Positions 42,926-51,209 of a stretch of DNA of 64,000 bases are shown here, one piece after another. The notes under the pieces are model-generated. The model made no database searches and had not been told where the DNA came from. It saw nothing but the letters and a program-made list of their open reading frames with translations. Both the position numbers and the translations under genes were made by a program. Location of the stretch: contig CAJTXM010000011.1 in the NCBI GenBank assembly GCA_910583545.1, forward strand, positions 1 to 64,000, given 5' to 3'. Source of the stretch: an uncultured Christensenella sp. (GTDB taxonomy: Bacteria; Bacillota; Clostridia; Christensenellales; Borkfalkiaceae). Position 1 is the first letter of the stretch. Each line of letters opens with the position of its first letter.

Positions 42926-44320
42926 TTGAAAGCAGTAAAAGGAAAATACTACTTCGGCGGAATTCACCCTCGCGGTATGAAAGAATTGTCCGCGAACGCC
43001 GCTCTGGACGTATTGTCCGTTGACGAAGTTGCGATTTCAACGCATCAGTCGGCAGGAAAACCTGCAATAACCGTCGTCAAGGCGGGACAGAGCGTTAAAT
43101 GCGGCGAACTTATTGCACAGGCCGACGGCGACATTTCTTCCAACGTTTTCGCAAGCATAAGCGGAACGGTCAAAGAAATTAAAGACGTTGACGGCGAAGA
43201 GCATATTTTCATAACTTCGGACAAGTCGGACGCAACTAAGTTTCTTCCCCCTCTTACCGATCCCGACGCCGACGAAATCAGACAGCGCATTAAGGACTGC
43301 GGAATCGTAGGTCTGGGCGGAGCAGGTTTCCCCACGGCAGTGAAAGTGAGCACCGACAAACCGGTCGACACACTGATCGTAAACGGAGCCGAGTGCGAAC
43401 CGTATCTGACGTGCGACTACCGTCTTATGATTGAAAAGACGGAAGAGATCGCAAAGGGCGCAAGATATATCGCCAAAGCTCTGGGCGTAAAGAAGATAAT
43501 TATCGGCATAGAATCGAACAAGCCCGACGCGGTACGCGCGTTCGAAGCGTTCGAGGACATTCAGCCCGTTATCCTGCGCAAGCAGTATCCCGCAGGCGGA
43601 GAAAAGCAGATAATCTACACTACCACGGGCAGACGGCTGGGAATTAAAAAACTTCCTGCCGACGTCGGCGTTATAGTACAGAACGTAGGCACCTGTTTTG
43701 CCGTTTACGAAGCAATAGAAAACGGCAAACCGCTCATAGAGAGAGCGCTGACCGTTTCGGGCAAAGCCGTGAAAGAGCCTAAAAACTTATGGGTCAAGGT
43801 CGGTACGCCTGTCAGGGATATCGTAGAATACTGCGGAGGCGAGAGCCTTACCCCGAAAAAGGTCGTGACAGGCGGTCCTATGACAGGCAACGCTGTTGCA
43901 AGCTACGACGTATACACACGCAAGACGACTTCGGGCGTGCTCCTTCTTTCAGAGAAGGAAGCGGCTGCCGAGCAACCCACCCCCTGCATCAACTGCGGAA
44001 AGTGCGCCGACGTATGTCCTATGCACTTAATGCCTATGAATACGGCGTTCTATTCTGCGGCAGGAGACTTCGAATCGGCTGAAAAGTACGGAAACGCGAC
44101 TTCCTGCATAGAGTGCGGAGCGTGCGAATACGTCTGCCCTGCAAAACGGCCGTTGATACAGGCGATAAGAAAGACGAAAGCCGAGCTCAAAAAGAAGGAT
44201 AATAAGCCCGTTGAAGTTCACGACGTTGCAGGCAAGACCTTAGAAGAAATAGACGGAAAACCCGTTGAAGAAGCGGCGCCCGAAAATCTTAAACCCGAAA
44301 AGGAGGAAAACAATGGATAA
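42926..44320 (+). CDS. rsxC: Rnf complex subunit RnfC
   Basis: RnfC (464 residues) is the peripheral NADH-linked subunit of the ion-pumping ferredoxin:NAD+ oxidoreductase. The N-terminal region has the GIVGLGGAGFPTAVK nucleotide- and flavin-binding stretch, followed by a SLBB-type segment. Two [4Fe-4S] motifs lie near the C-terminus: CINCGKCADVCP and CIECGACEYVCP. It starts at TTG with AAGGAG upstream. It is the first gene of rnfCDGEAB, and its end overlaps rnfD by 8 nt. Confidence 0.96.
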   Translation: MKAVKGKYYFGGIHPRGMKELSANAALDVLSVDEVAISTHQSAGKPAITVVKAGQSVKCGELIAQADGDISSNVFASISGTVKEIKDVDGEEHIFITSDKSDATKFLPPLTDPDADEIRQRIKDCGIVGLGGAGFPTAVKVSTDKPVDTLIVNGAECEPYLTCDYRLMIEKTEEIAKGARYIAKALGVKKIIIGIESNKPDAVRAFEAFEDIQPVILRKQYPAGGEKQIIYTTTGRRLGIKKLPADVGVIVQNVGTCFAVYEAIENGKPLIERALTVSGKAVKEPKNLWVKVGTPVRDIVEYCGGESLTPKKVVTGGPMTGNAVASYDVYTRKTTSGVLLLSEKEAAAEQPTPCINCGKCADVCPMHLMPMNTAFYSAAGDFESAEKYGNATSCIECGACEYVCPAKRPLIQAIRKTKAELKKKDNKPVEVHDVAGKTLEEIDGKPVEEAAPENLKPEKEENNG

Positions 44321-45374
44321 TACGATAGTCGTTTCCACCCCTCCCCACGTCAAATCGAGAAGGACGACTCGCGGAATTATGATAGATGTCTGCATAGCGC
44401 TCCTCCCTTCGGTTATCGCGGGCTGTGTGTTCTTCGGCTGGCAGGCGTTAATGATTATTTTAATGTCGGTGTTCGCCTGCGTTGCAACCGAGTTCGTTTA
44501 CTTCTTTATTCAGAATAAAGGATTTTCAAAGAAATGCGCCGACGCAAAAGCCGTCTGTCTGAGATTTGTAAAGCAGTTTGATTTTACTTCGGTAGTCACG
44601 GGACTTCTGCTCGCGCTGATACTTCCCACCACAGACAAGTGGTACGAAGTTTTCTACGAAGTGCTCATCGGCGGAATATTCTCGATAGCCGTCGTCAAGA
44701 TGTTCTTCGGCGGTACCGGCAAAAACATAGTCAACCCCGCAGCGGCCGGACGCGCGTTTATGTTCATAAGCTTTTCGATAACGACGTACACGGCGGCAAA
44801 GATATCCGCACTCGACTTCACGAGCGGAGTATTCTCCGACGCAACTAACCTCTCCTGGCTTTTAAACTCTACGGGCAACCCCGAAACCAAAGCGACGGTG
44901 CTCGATCTGTTTTTGGGAACGGGCATTGCAGGCTGTATAGGCGAAACGTGCAAAGCGGCAATACTTGCAGGATACGTTTATCTCGCAGTAAGAGGAGTAA
45001 TCAAATGGTGGCAGCCCCTTCTCTTTATCGCTGTATTCGGTTTCACCGCCGTATTTATGAGCGGATTTACTTACGTTAAGAGCGGCGGATATATCTTCGA
45101 TATGGAGCTTTTCCTCCCTCACGTTCTTTCGGGCGGCGTGCTGTTCGGCGCAATATTTATGTTCACCGACTACACTACTTCGCCTAAGGGAATTTACGGA
45201 CAGATATTCTACTACGTTATCGGCGCAGTATTAGTCGCGGTTCTGAGATATTTTACAAAGCTTGAAGTTACCTCGTTCGTAATACTTTTAATGAACCTCG
45301 TAGTTCCCCTCATCGATAAATATTTCATAAGAAAGCCTTTCGGCTATAAGAAAGCTAAAAAGGAGGGCAAATAA
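44313..45374 (+). CDS. rsxD: Rnf complex subunit RnfD
   Basis: RnfD (353 residues) is an integral membrane subunit of the NqrB/RnfD family with about ten helices. It carries covalent FMN on a threonine; here the likely site is in VFSDATNLSW, whose DAT matches the usual (S/G)AT motif only in part. I set the start at ATG 44313 because AGGAGG lies 7 bp upstream and the protein then begins MDNTIVVSTPPHV, a typical RnfD N-terminus. The gene overlaps rnfC by 8 nt and abuts rnfG. Confidence 0.95.
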   Translation: MDNTIVVSTPPHVKSRRTTRGIMIDVCIALLPSVIAGCVFFGWQALMIILMSVFACVATEFVYFFIQNKGFSKKCADAKAVCLRFVKQFDFTSVVTGLLLALILPTTDKWYEVFYEVLIGGIFSIAVVKMFFGGTGKNIVNPAAAGRAFMFISFSITTYTAAKISALDFTSGVFSDATNLSWLLNSTGNPETKATVLDLFLGTGIAGCIGETCKAAILAGYVYLAVRGVIKWWQPLLFIAVFGFTAVFMSGFTYVKSGGYIFDMELFLPHVLSGGVLFGAIFMFTDYTTSPKGIYGQIFYYVIGAVLVAVLRYFTKLEVTSFVILLMNLVVPLIDKYFIRKPFGYKKAKKEGK

Positions 45375-46445
45375 ATGACGGTAAAACAATTTTTCAAAAG
45401 CAGTACTTTCAAATGTCTTATAACTCTCCTCTGCGTGCTTTTAGTCAGCGGCGTATTCTTAACGATTATGAACTCGCTTCTTAAAGTCACCGACGAAGAG
45501 AGATTCGCAAGAGCAATCAACAAGATTTACGGCAAAAACGTAACGACCGAGTCGATTGCCGTAGGAGAACAGATCAACGAAGATAACTATCATATCGACG
45601 AAGCTTATCTCGTCAAGGACGACGGAAACTACCTCGTTAAATCGACCGGTAAAGGCGGTTTCGACAACGGAACGGTAACCTGCTGGGTCGTGGTAGTCGT
45701 CAAGGGCGGAGCAGTTTCGGGAATTGAAAAAGTAGTTATCGACTCGAACAAAAATCAGTCTTATATAAGCAAAATCAATTCTGCGTTTTTGGACGGCTTC
45801 AAAGCCAACTTCACTCCCGACGTTCCCTTTAACGCAAACGTCGGCTTCGTGAAAACGGGCGCAACGATGTCCGGCAACGCTATCTGCCGTTCGGTAAACG
45901 GCGCAGTCGATTTCGTAAACGCGAAGTTCGGCAACATCAAGGAAGATATATTCAAAGACAAGAATTACACCAAGTATATCGACACAGCCAACACCAAGGG
46001 CGAATACGACGAAGAGACGGCTACGGTTAAGTTCGAAATTACCACCTCAGGCGCCAAATACAAGGGCGAAAATAAAGCGGGCGCATTCACTATCCGTATA
46101 GCAGTCGACGCATTAACCGGCGTTATCACCGATTATGAAATATTAATCGACGGTTCGACGAGTGCAACCTACTCCGGATATATGTTAAGCACTATAAAAC
46201 CCGACGGCAATTATATCTTCGTGGGAATGGATCTCGAAGCCGTTATCAACTTCCTTAACAACGGTATCGAGCTCGAATATCCCGGCGACGGTAAAGACAC
46301 CCCCATTTCATCGGGTGCGTCGCAGTCGGTTCACCAGTGCTTATACGCCGCTGCGTTTGCAACCGAAAACTACAAAATTCTGCTCCCTGCCGTTGAAGAA
46401 CCCGACGGCGACGGCGAAACGGAAGGAGGTAGCGAAAATGAATAA
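45375..46445 (+). CDS. rsxG: Rnf complex subunit RnfG, long form with two FMN-attachment-like motifs
   Basis: RnfG has one N-terminal membrane helix (CLITLLCVLLVSGVFLTIM) and an extracytoplasmic FMN-binding domain. FMN is normally linked to a Thr or Ser in (S/T)GA(T/S)x(S/T). Here the first site is TGATMSGNAI (Thr164) and a second is SSGASQSVHQCL (Ser316), which fits the consensus even better. At 356 residues the protein is far longer than the usual 190-210, consistent with a second FMN-binding domain in the C-terminal half. ApbE, encoded nearby, would be the transferase. The gene follows rnfD with no gap and overlaps rnfE by 8 nt. Confidence 0.93.
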   Translation: MTVKQFFKSSTFKCLITLLCVLLVSGVFLTIMNSLLKVTDEERFARAINKIYGKNVTTESIAVGEQINEDNYHIDEAYLVKDDGNYLVKSTGKGGFDNGTVTCWVVVVVKGGAVSGIEKVVIDSNKNQSYISKINSAFLDGFKANFTPDVPFNANVGFVKTGATMSGNAICRSVNGAVDFVNAKFGNIKEDIFKDKNYTKYIDTANTKGEYDEETATVKFEITTSGAKYKGENKAGAFTIRIAVDALTGVITDYEILIDGSTSATYSGYMLSTIKPDGNYIFVGMDLEAVINFLNNGIELEYPGDGKDTPISSGASQSVHQCLYAAAFATENYKILLPAVEEPDGDGETEGGSENE

Positions 46446-47085
46446 GTTTAAGAAAATCACATTAGACGGACTTATCTATCAGAACCCTACCTTTATGCTG
46501 GTACTCGGCACCTGCCCCACTCTCGGACTCATCTCATCGGCTTTCTCTTCGATGGGTATGGGACTTACGGTTTTAGTCGTGCTGACGCTCAGCAATATCA
46601 TTATTTCGGCATTAAGAAAAGTTATTCCCAACGAAGTGCGCATACCCTGCTATATAGTGGTCATCGCAACGCTCGTAACGTTCGCAAGAATGTTTTTGGA
46701 AAAATTCGTGCCGGATCTGTATGAAAGCTTAGGCGGATTCCTTGCGCTGATAGTCGTAAACTGCATTATTCTGGGCAGAGCGGAAGCGTTTGCAAACAAG
46801 CACACCGTAGCTGAAAGCGCAGTTGACGGAATTGCAAACGGTTTAGGCTTCACCGCAGCTCTTACGGTAATGGGCGTTATATGCGAATTCCTCGGCAACG
46901 GCTCGCTGTTCGGATATCAGATAATGGAATTCAGAATAAGTATGCTTGCAAAACCCGCAGGCGCGTTCCTCGTATACGGAATCTGCATTGCGCTGTTCGT
47001 GTATATCGTGGACGGCTTCGAGAGAGCAAGAAGAGTTAAGGCAAACAAGCTTGCCCGTGAAAATCTGTTGAAGGAGGGTGTGTAA
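46438..47085 (+). CDS. rsxE: Rnf complex subunit RnfE
   Basis: RnfE (215 residues) is an integral membrane subunit of the NqrD/RnfE family with six helices. Motifs include NPTFMLVLGTCPTL at the first helix and LIVVNCIILGRAEAFA with the conserved cysteine that helps hold an iron centre with RnfA. The start is ATG 46438, preceded by GGAGGT; a frame open further upstream lacks a plausible site. It overlaps rnfG by 8 nt. Confidence 0.95.
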   Translation: MNKFKKITLDGLIYQNPTFMLVLGTCPTLGLISSAFSSMGMGLTVLVVLTLSNIIISALRKVIPNEVRIPCYIVVIATLVTFARMFLEKFVPDLYESLGGFLALIVVNCIILGRAEAFANKHTVAESAVDGIANGLGFTAALTVMGVICEFLGNGSLFGYQIMEFRISMLAKPAGAFLVYGICIALFVYIVDGFERARRVKANKLARENLLKEGV

Positions 47086-47088
47086 ATT

Positions 47089-47691
47089 ATGTCGACTTTT
47101 ATTGCGATAGTTTTATCCGCCGTACTCACAAACAACTTTATCACGGCAAAAACCTACGGTATCTGTCCGTTTTTGGGCGTTTCGAAAAAGACGTCTTCCG
47201 CGACGGGTATGGGCATTGCGGTAACGCTTGTAATGGTGCTTGCAACGCTTGTGACCTATCCCATCTACACTTATGTAATGGTACCGCTGAAAATCGAATT
47301 TCTTGAAATAATTTTCTTCATCTTCATTATAGCTTCGCTCGTACAGATGCTTGAAAAAATTATTCAGAAGCTTTCCCCTCCGCTTTACGGCGCAATGGGT
47401 ATCTACCTCCCCCTGATTACTACGAACTGCGCCGTCCTCGGCGTGACCGAGCTTGTTATCGGCGATATGTCGGCGGTTTTAGGCACGGCTTCGATGAATA
47501 TCGGCTGGGCGGTTCTGTACGCGCTGGGCGCAGGTCTCGGCTTCACGCTCGTTATGATAATAATGAGCGGTCTGCGCGAAAGAATCAACTGTTACAAAAC
47601 CCCGAAGGCAATCGCCGGCTTTCCCATCGCAATGGTTACGGCTTGCTTCATATGTATGGCGTTCTATGTGTTCAGCCTGATAACGTTATAA
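47089..47691 (+). CDS. rsxA: Rnf complex subunit RnfA
   Basis: RnfA (200 residues) is the membrane subunit paired with RnfE, with six helices. The LTNNFITAKTYGICPFLG region and LPLITTNCAVLGV contain the conserved cysteines for the intramembrane iron centre. It starts 3 bp after rnfE with GGAGGGTG upstream. Confidence 0.95.
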   Translation: MSTFIAIVLSAVLTNNFITAKTYGICPFLGVSKKTSSATGMGIAVTLVMVLATLVTYPIYTYVMVPLKIEFLEIIFFIFIIASLVQMLEKIIQKLSPPLYGAMGIYLPLITTNCAVLGVTELVIGDMSAVLGTASMNIGWAVLYALGAGLGFTLVMIIMSGLRERINCYKTPKAIAGFPIAMVTACFICMAFYVFSLITL

Positions 47692-47704
47692 GGAGGAAAG
47701 AGAT

Positions 47705-48565
47705 ATGAATTTACTTGCTGTCACTTCCGAAACCTGGATAACGGTTGGAATCGTTGCAGGCATATTCGCAGGTTCCGCGCTCCTGATCGGAATACTCATC
47801 CTCGTTGTCGGAAAAGTTTTCAAAGTCAACGTCGACGAAAAAATAACCAGGATTTTAGACAATCTTGCAGGAGCAAACTGCGGCGGCTGCGGCTGTTCGG
47901 GTTGCAGCGGATTCGCACAGAAGCTTGCCGAAGGCGGAGCGGTGCTTTCCGACTGTCACGTCACCTCTCCCGAAAAGAAAGCGGAAATCGCAAAGCTTCT
48001 GGGAATAGAACTCAAAGACGAAGAACCTACCGTGGCTATCGTGCACTGCAACGGCGGTGCGGAACACTGCGCGGATAAGTTCGAATACGTCGGCAATCCA
48101 ACCTGCGCGGCCTGCAATGCGCTTCTGAACGGCAACAAAGCCTGCTCTTACGCCTGCCTCGGCTGCGGCGACTGCAAAGCCGTCTGCCCCGAAAACGCAA
48201 TCAGCGTCGAAGGCAGACTTGCAAAAATCGACCCCGACAGGTGCGTATCCTGCGGCGCGTGCATAACTGCCTGCCCCAAAGGCATTATAGGCATGATCCC
48301 CGTATCCGCTCCCGTATATATCGCCTGCTCGTCGCAGTGCAAGGGCAAAGAAGTTATGAACGCCTGCTCCGTCGGCTGTATCGCCTGCGGTATCTGCGTT
48401 AAGTCCTGCCCCCACGGCGCAATCACTATGAAAGGCAACCTGCCCGAAATCGATTATTCGAAATGTACCGGCTGTCTTACCTGCGTAAATAAGTGTCCGA
48501 GGAAAACGATTGTCAGCCGTAAAATAGTTGCGGAAGAAACACCTGCGGAAGCAGTCAACGAATAA
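47705..48565 (+). CDS. rsxB: Rnf complex subunit RnfB (ferredoxin-type)
   Basis: RnfB (286 residues) accepts electrons from ferredoxin. One N-terminal helix (VGIVAGIFAGSALLIGILIL) is followed by the cysteine-rich NCGGCGCSGCSGFAQKL domain for a [4Fe-4S] cluster. Four ferredoxin-type motifs come after it (CLGCGDCKAVCP, CVSCGACITACP, CIACGICVKSCP, CTGCLTCVNKCP). This long form is typical of clostridial Rnf. It is the last gene of the operon and is followed by a strong terminator. Confidence 0.96.
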   Translation: MNLLAVTSETWITVGIVAGIFAGSALLIGILILVVGKVFKVNVDEKITRILDNLAGANCGGCGCSGCSGFAQKLAEGGAVLSDCHVTSPEKKAEIAKLLGIELKDEEPTVAIVHCNGGAEHCADKFEYVGNPTCAACNALLNGNKACSYACLGCGDCKAVCPENAISVEGRLAKIDPDRCVSCGACITACPKGIIGMIPVSAPVYIACSSQCKGKEVMNACSVGCIACGICVKSCPHGAITMKGNLPEIDYSKCTGCLTCVNKCPRKTIVSRKIVAEETPAEAVNE

Positions 48566-48574
48566 AGTCAATAT

Positions 48575-48608
48575 AAAAATCCCAAGGCGTAAACGCCTTG
48601 GGATTTTT
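48575..48608. terminator. Bidirectional terminator after rnfB
   Basis: A 15-bp stem (AAAAATCCCAAGGCG, loop TAAA) ends in ATTTTT in both directions. It serves rnfB and the convergent NusG-domain gene. Confidence 0.9.
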
Positions 48609-48617
48609 AATTTTATA

Positions 48618-49082
48618 TTAACCGAACGGTATTATGGGATTATCCAAATCGCGGAACAGCGGTTCTATTTTTACGCCGTGCGGACTGCACGAAATAAAAT
48701 CGGAATTATCAGACATCGGCGCAAAATACATACAGTGCTTACCCCTGCAATTCGCTTCACTCATCCTTACCGTCTTATTTGCGGTATCGATATACACCTC
48801 GTTAAAATTATCTCCGTCGCGGACGGTTACCGTTAAGCTCACGCCCTCTTCTTTTACCTCCACTTTATCGGACAGCTTGCGGTATTCCTTTCCGAATTCA
48901 TATTCGAAAACCGTTTCCGACTTTAAAAGTATTTTAACGCCCGTAAGCTTGCTTTTGTCCTGCGTGGTAAACATAACTATAAAAAGTACGGCGACGGAAA
49001 TTATTATCACGCCGTAAATTATAAGGTCGAATATGCGGAACCATCTGTCCTTTTTTGTCTGTTCAATCTTTTTAAGCGACAT
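48618..49082 (-). CDS. Membrane-anchored NusG domain II protein
   Basis: The 154-residue protein has one N-terminal membrane helix (FDLIIYGVIIISVAVLFIVM) and an outside NusG-domain-II-like beta-barrel with three cysteines (EANCRGKHCMYF and ISCSPHG). Such proteins occur repeatedly with Gx transporters, ApbE and FMN-binding proteins. The cysteine pattern suggests a redox or metal-related role, but no function is established to my knowledge. It converges on rnfB. Confidence 0.82.
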   Translation of the reverse strand: MSLKKIEQTKKDRWFRIFDLIIYGVIIISVAVLFIVMFTTQDKSKLTGVKILLKSETVFEYEFGKEYRKLSDKVEVKEEGVSLTVTVRDGDNFNEVYIDTANKTVRMSEANCRGKHCMYFAPMSDNSDFISCSPHGVKIEPLFRDLDNPIIPFG

Positions 49083-49193
49083 ATTAACCTGACTCTTAAC
49101 CGACGTATATCAACTACGCTTGCCTTTATACTTCTTTATAGCAAATCAGACTGAAATAATTATTGCTTTCTCGCCGTATTTACTGCGTATTGA

Positions 49194-50378
49194 TTAATCT
49201 TCGTAAGTAAACACTACCTTTTTGTCGGTCAGTTTTTCTTCGATGAACTTAATAGCAGTCTCTTTGCTCATACACATAATCGCGGTAGTAAGCGCGTCGT
49301 TTTCGCCTGCGTTTCCGCCCAGCACCGTCGCAGACATTATTCCGTTCTGCACGGGTTTGCCCGTAAACGGGTCGATTATGTGGCAGTAGCGTTTGCCGTT
49401 GATTTCAAAGTACTGCTCGTTATCGCCGCTGGTCGAAAGCGTGACATTGCGGGCAGGGATATTTATGTAACCTTCGTGCTTGAACGAGCGCGGATCTACG
49501 AGCGAAATAGTATAGTCTCCGCTCTGCGGATGACTTTTCAAAAGCATACTGCTTGCGCCGAAATTGAAATACCCGTAATTATAGCCGTATTCGTCGTAAA
49601 GTCTGTCTATCTTGTCCACCGCGTAACCCTTGCCTATTCCGCCCAAATCGAGCTTTAAAGTCAGCGTTTTATCGTCGACGACGACGGAATAATCGGGCTT
49701 TTTGACAAAATACTTTCCGTTCTCCTCTCTGAGCGTGATTTCGTTGAAATGGCTTGCTATTTCGGTATACACAGACAAAGTTTCATCGTCGGGCATTTGC
49801 TCCGCGCTTTCGGGGAAATCGTAACTGCCGTTGAAGCCGTACTCCTGTATATTGTAATACAGCGCCGGATTGTAATAGCCGCCCGTCAGCTCGTGTACCG
49901 AAAGCGCAAGACTGAGAACTTCATAAGTAATTGCGCTTATTTCATACTCCGCACCGGCTACGTATTCGTTGAATTTCCAGATATCCGAATTTTTGAACCC
50001 CGACGACAGCGCGGACTGAACGTCTTTCAAAACGTCGTTGACTTTTGCGGAAAACTCGTTGAATTTTGCTTCCGCGCCTTCGGCGGTAAAGTCGTCGGCG
50101 ACGATAAGCTCGGCGTCGGCAAACATATAGTTATAGTACATCCTTTTATGCGAATAATTTTCGGGCGGAGTAAACGGCTGATTGTCAATATCGCCTGTAT
50201 AGCCCGAAATCTTTCCGCCCTGCGTGTACTGCTCCGCAATTACGCTGTACTGCCCGTCGGGCATATTCGTAAAGAGTGTATAATTCTTTTGCTTTTCGCT
50301 TCCTCCGCAGCCTGCCGAAAACACCACTGCGGCAAAGGCAAACGGAAATAACAGTTTAGTAAATTTTTTCACAAACAT
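49194..50378 (-). CDS. apbE: FAD:protein FMN transferase ApbE, lipoprotein
   Basis: ApbE transfers FMN from FAD to Thr/Ser of extracytoplasmic flavoproteins, here presumably RnfG, RnfD and the lipoprotein at 50459-51064. The 394-residue protein has a lipoprotein signal (VVFSAGC, Cys24), the substrate-binding LDLGGIGKGYAVDKI, and the metal and FAD motifs HIIDPFTGKPV and NDALTTAIMC. The promoter at 50379-50407 ends directly at this ATG. The transcription start would fall on the GTG two codons in (50372), so the product may start (M)KKFTKLL. No Shine-Dalgarno is present. Confidence 0.94.
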   Translation of the reverse strand: MFVKKFTKLLFPFAFAAVVFSAGCGGSEKQKNYTLFTNMPDGQYSVIAEQYTQGGKISGYTGDIDNQPFTPPENYSHKRMYYNYMFADAELIVADDFTAEGAEAKFNEFSAKVNDVLKDVQSALSSGFKNSDIWKFNEYVAGAEYEISAITYEVLSLALSVHELTGGYYNPALYYNIQEYGFNGSYDFPESAEQMPDDETLSVYTEIASHFNEITLREENGKYFVKKPDYSVVVDDKTLTLKLDLGGIGKGYAVDKIDRLYDEYGYNYGYFNFGASSMLLKSHPQSGDYTISLVDPRSFKHEGYINIPARNVTLSTSGDNEQYFEINGKRYCHIIDPFTGKPVQNGIMSATVLGGNAGENDALTTAIMCMSKETAIKFIEEKLTDKKVVFTYED

Positions 50379-50407
50379 ATTATATAAAATTTAAGAAAAA
50401 TAGGCAA
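50379..50407 (-). promoter_or_regulatory. Promoter of apbE
   Basis: Minus-strand TTGCCT, 17-bp spacer and TATAAT. The -10 touches the ATG at 50378, and the likely start is at the in-frame GTG at 50372. This points to a leaderless transcript. Confidence 0.65.
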
Positions 50408-50411
50408 GCAA

Positions 50412-50440
50412 AAAACCGCTCAGGTTTACTAAGCGGTTTT
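50412..50440 (-). terminator. Terminator after the FMN-binding lipoprotein gene
   Basis: AAAACCGCT pairs with AGCGGTTTT over an 11-nt loop; on the minus strand it is followed by TTTTTTG. It separates this gene from apbE. Confidence 0.85.
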
Positions 50441-50458
50441 ACTATTATTTAAATTCGA

Positions 50459-51064
50459 TTATTTGCTGAGTGCGTCCTGAACCGCAAGAAGAAGTCTGCC
50501 GCTTCCCTGCGTGGAGTTTGATATTATAAGTCCGCTTGCTGCAAAATCCGTATTATCGTCCTTGCCATAAGGCTCTCCGTTTTCGTCATAATAAACCTTT
50601 ATATCCATTACATCTGAAACGGACATTCCCTCATACTGCTGTAAAAGCCAATTTTCTTTATTGAGCCAATTCAGCTTATCGTCCTCCGTCCAGTTGCCGG
50701 TGGGAGCACTGACCGAATGCCAATCCTTGTTAAAAGTCGTGACTTCTTCGTCGGTACGCAGCCAACCGCCGTGCTCGTCGCGCTGGGGACCGCCCTGCGT
50801 CCAGTCGATTACGACCTTTTTATACGTTACGGAGAAAGCTTCGCCGTTGCCGTAAGTATGGGTCACGTCCTCAACCTTTTCGATAATATTGTTTTTAACG
50901 GTTACCTTGACAATCATACCGTAAGCTGCGTTATATTCGTTTGCGTAAGCGTAGTGACCTATATATTCGCCGTCTGTGCCGCCGCAGCCTGCCGCGAACG
51001 CAACACCCGTACCGACAGCCGCCGTTGCCGCTAAAATTGCTATGCCTTTAAAGATTTTTTTCAT
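50459..51064 (-). CDS. FMN-binding-type lipoprotein
   Basis: The 201-residue lipoprotein (signal FAAGC, Cys27) has the look of a small FMN-binding domain. Its C-terminus, LIISNSTQGSGRLLLAVQDAL, aligns with the usual SGATxSSGR acceptor loop, but Gly-Ala is replaced by Asn-Ser while Thr185 is retained. It could be an extracellular flavoprotein modified by ApbE, similar in design to proteins of flavin-based extracellular electron transfer (inference). The altered loop makes flavinylation uncertain. The middle segment (VIDWTQGGPQRDEHGGW) is not one I recognise. It has its own consensus promoter. Confidence 0.75.
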   Translation of the reverse strand: MKKIFKGIAILAATAAVGTGVAFAAGCGGTDGEYIGHYAYANEYNAAYGMIVKVTVKNNIIEKVEDVTHTYGNGEAFSVTYKKVVIDWTQGGPQRDEHGGWLRTDEEVTTFNKDWHSVSAPTGNWTEDDKLNWLNKENWLLQQYEGMSVSDVMDIKVYYDENGEPYGKDDNTDFAASGLIISNSTQGSGRLLLAVQDALSK

Positions 51065-51095
51065 TAAAATACCTCTAAATATTTATTACTATAAT

Positions 51096-51124
51096 ATTTT
51101 AACACTTATAAAAATTACTGTCAA
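51096..51124 (-). promoter_or_regulatory. Promoter of the FMN-binding lipoprotein
   Basis: Minus-strand TTGACA, 17-bp spacer and TAAAAT; near-perfect sigma-A consensus with a 30-nt leader. Confidence 0.85.
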
Positions 51125-51209
51125 ACGTTTTTAACGAATATCGGTAATATTTTACTTATAATTTTAGTTTCAGACTCGGCGGAAACGACGGAATTTTCTC
51201 AATCTTCCT

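Noticed and set aside
46315..46437. An upstream extension of RnfE by 41 residues
   Set aside because: It is the out-of-frame tail of rnfG; the ATG at 46438 has GGAGGT and the expected RnfE N-terminus.
47855..48571. A 238-codon minus-strand frame opposite rnfB
   Set aside because: It is a Gly/Ala/Asp-rich shadow of the cysteine-rich RnfB ferredoxin motifs.
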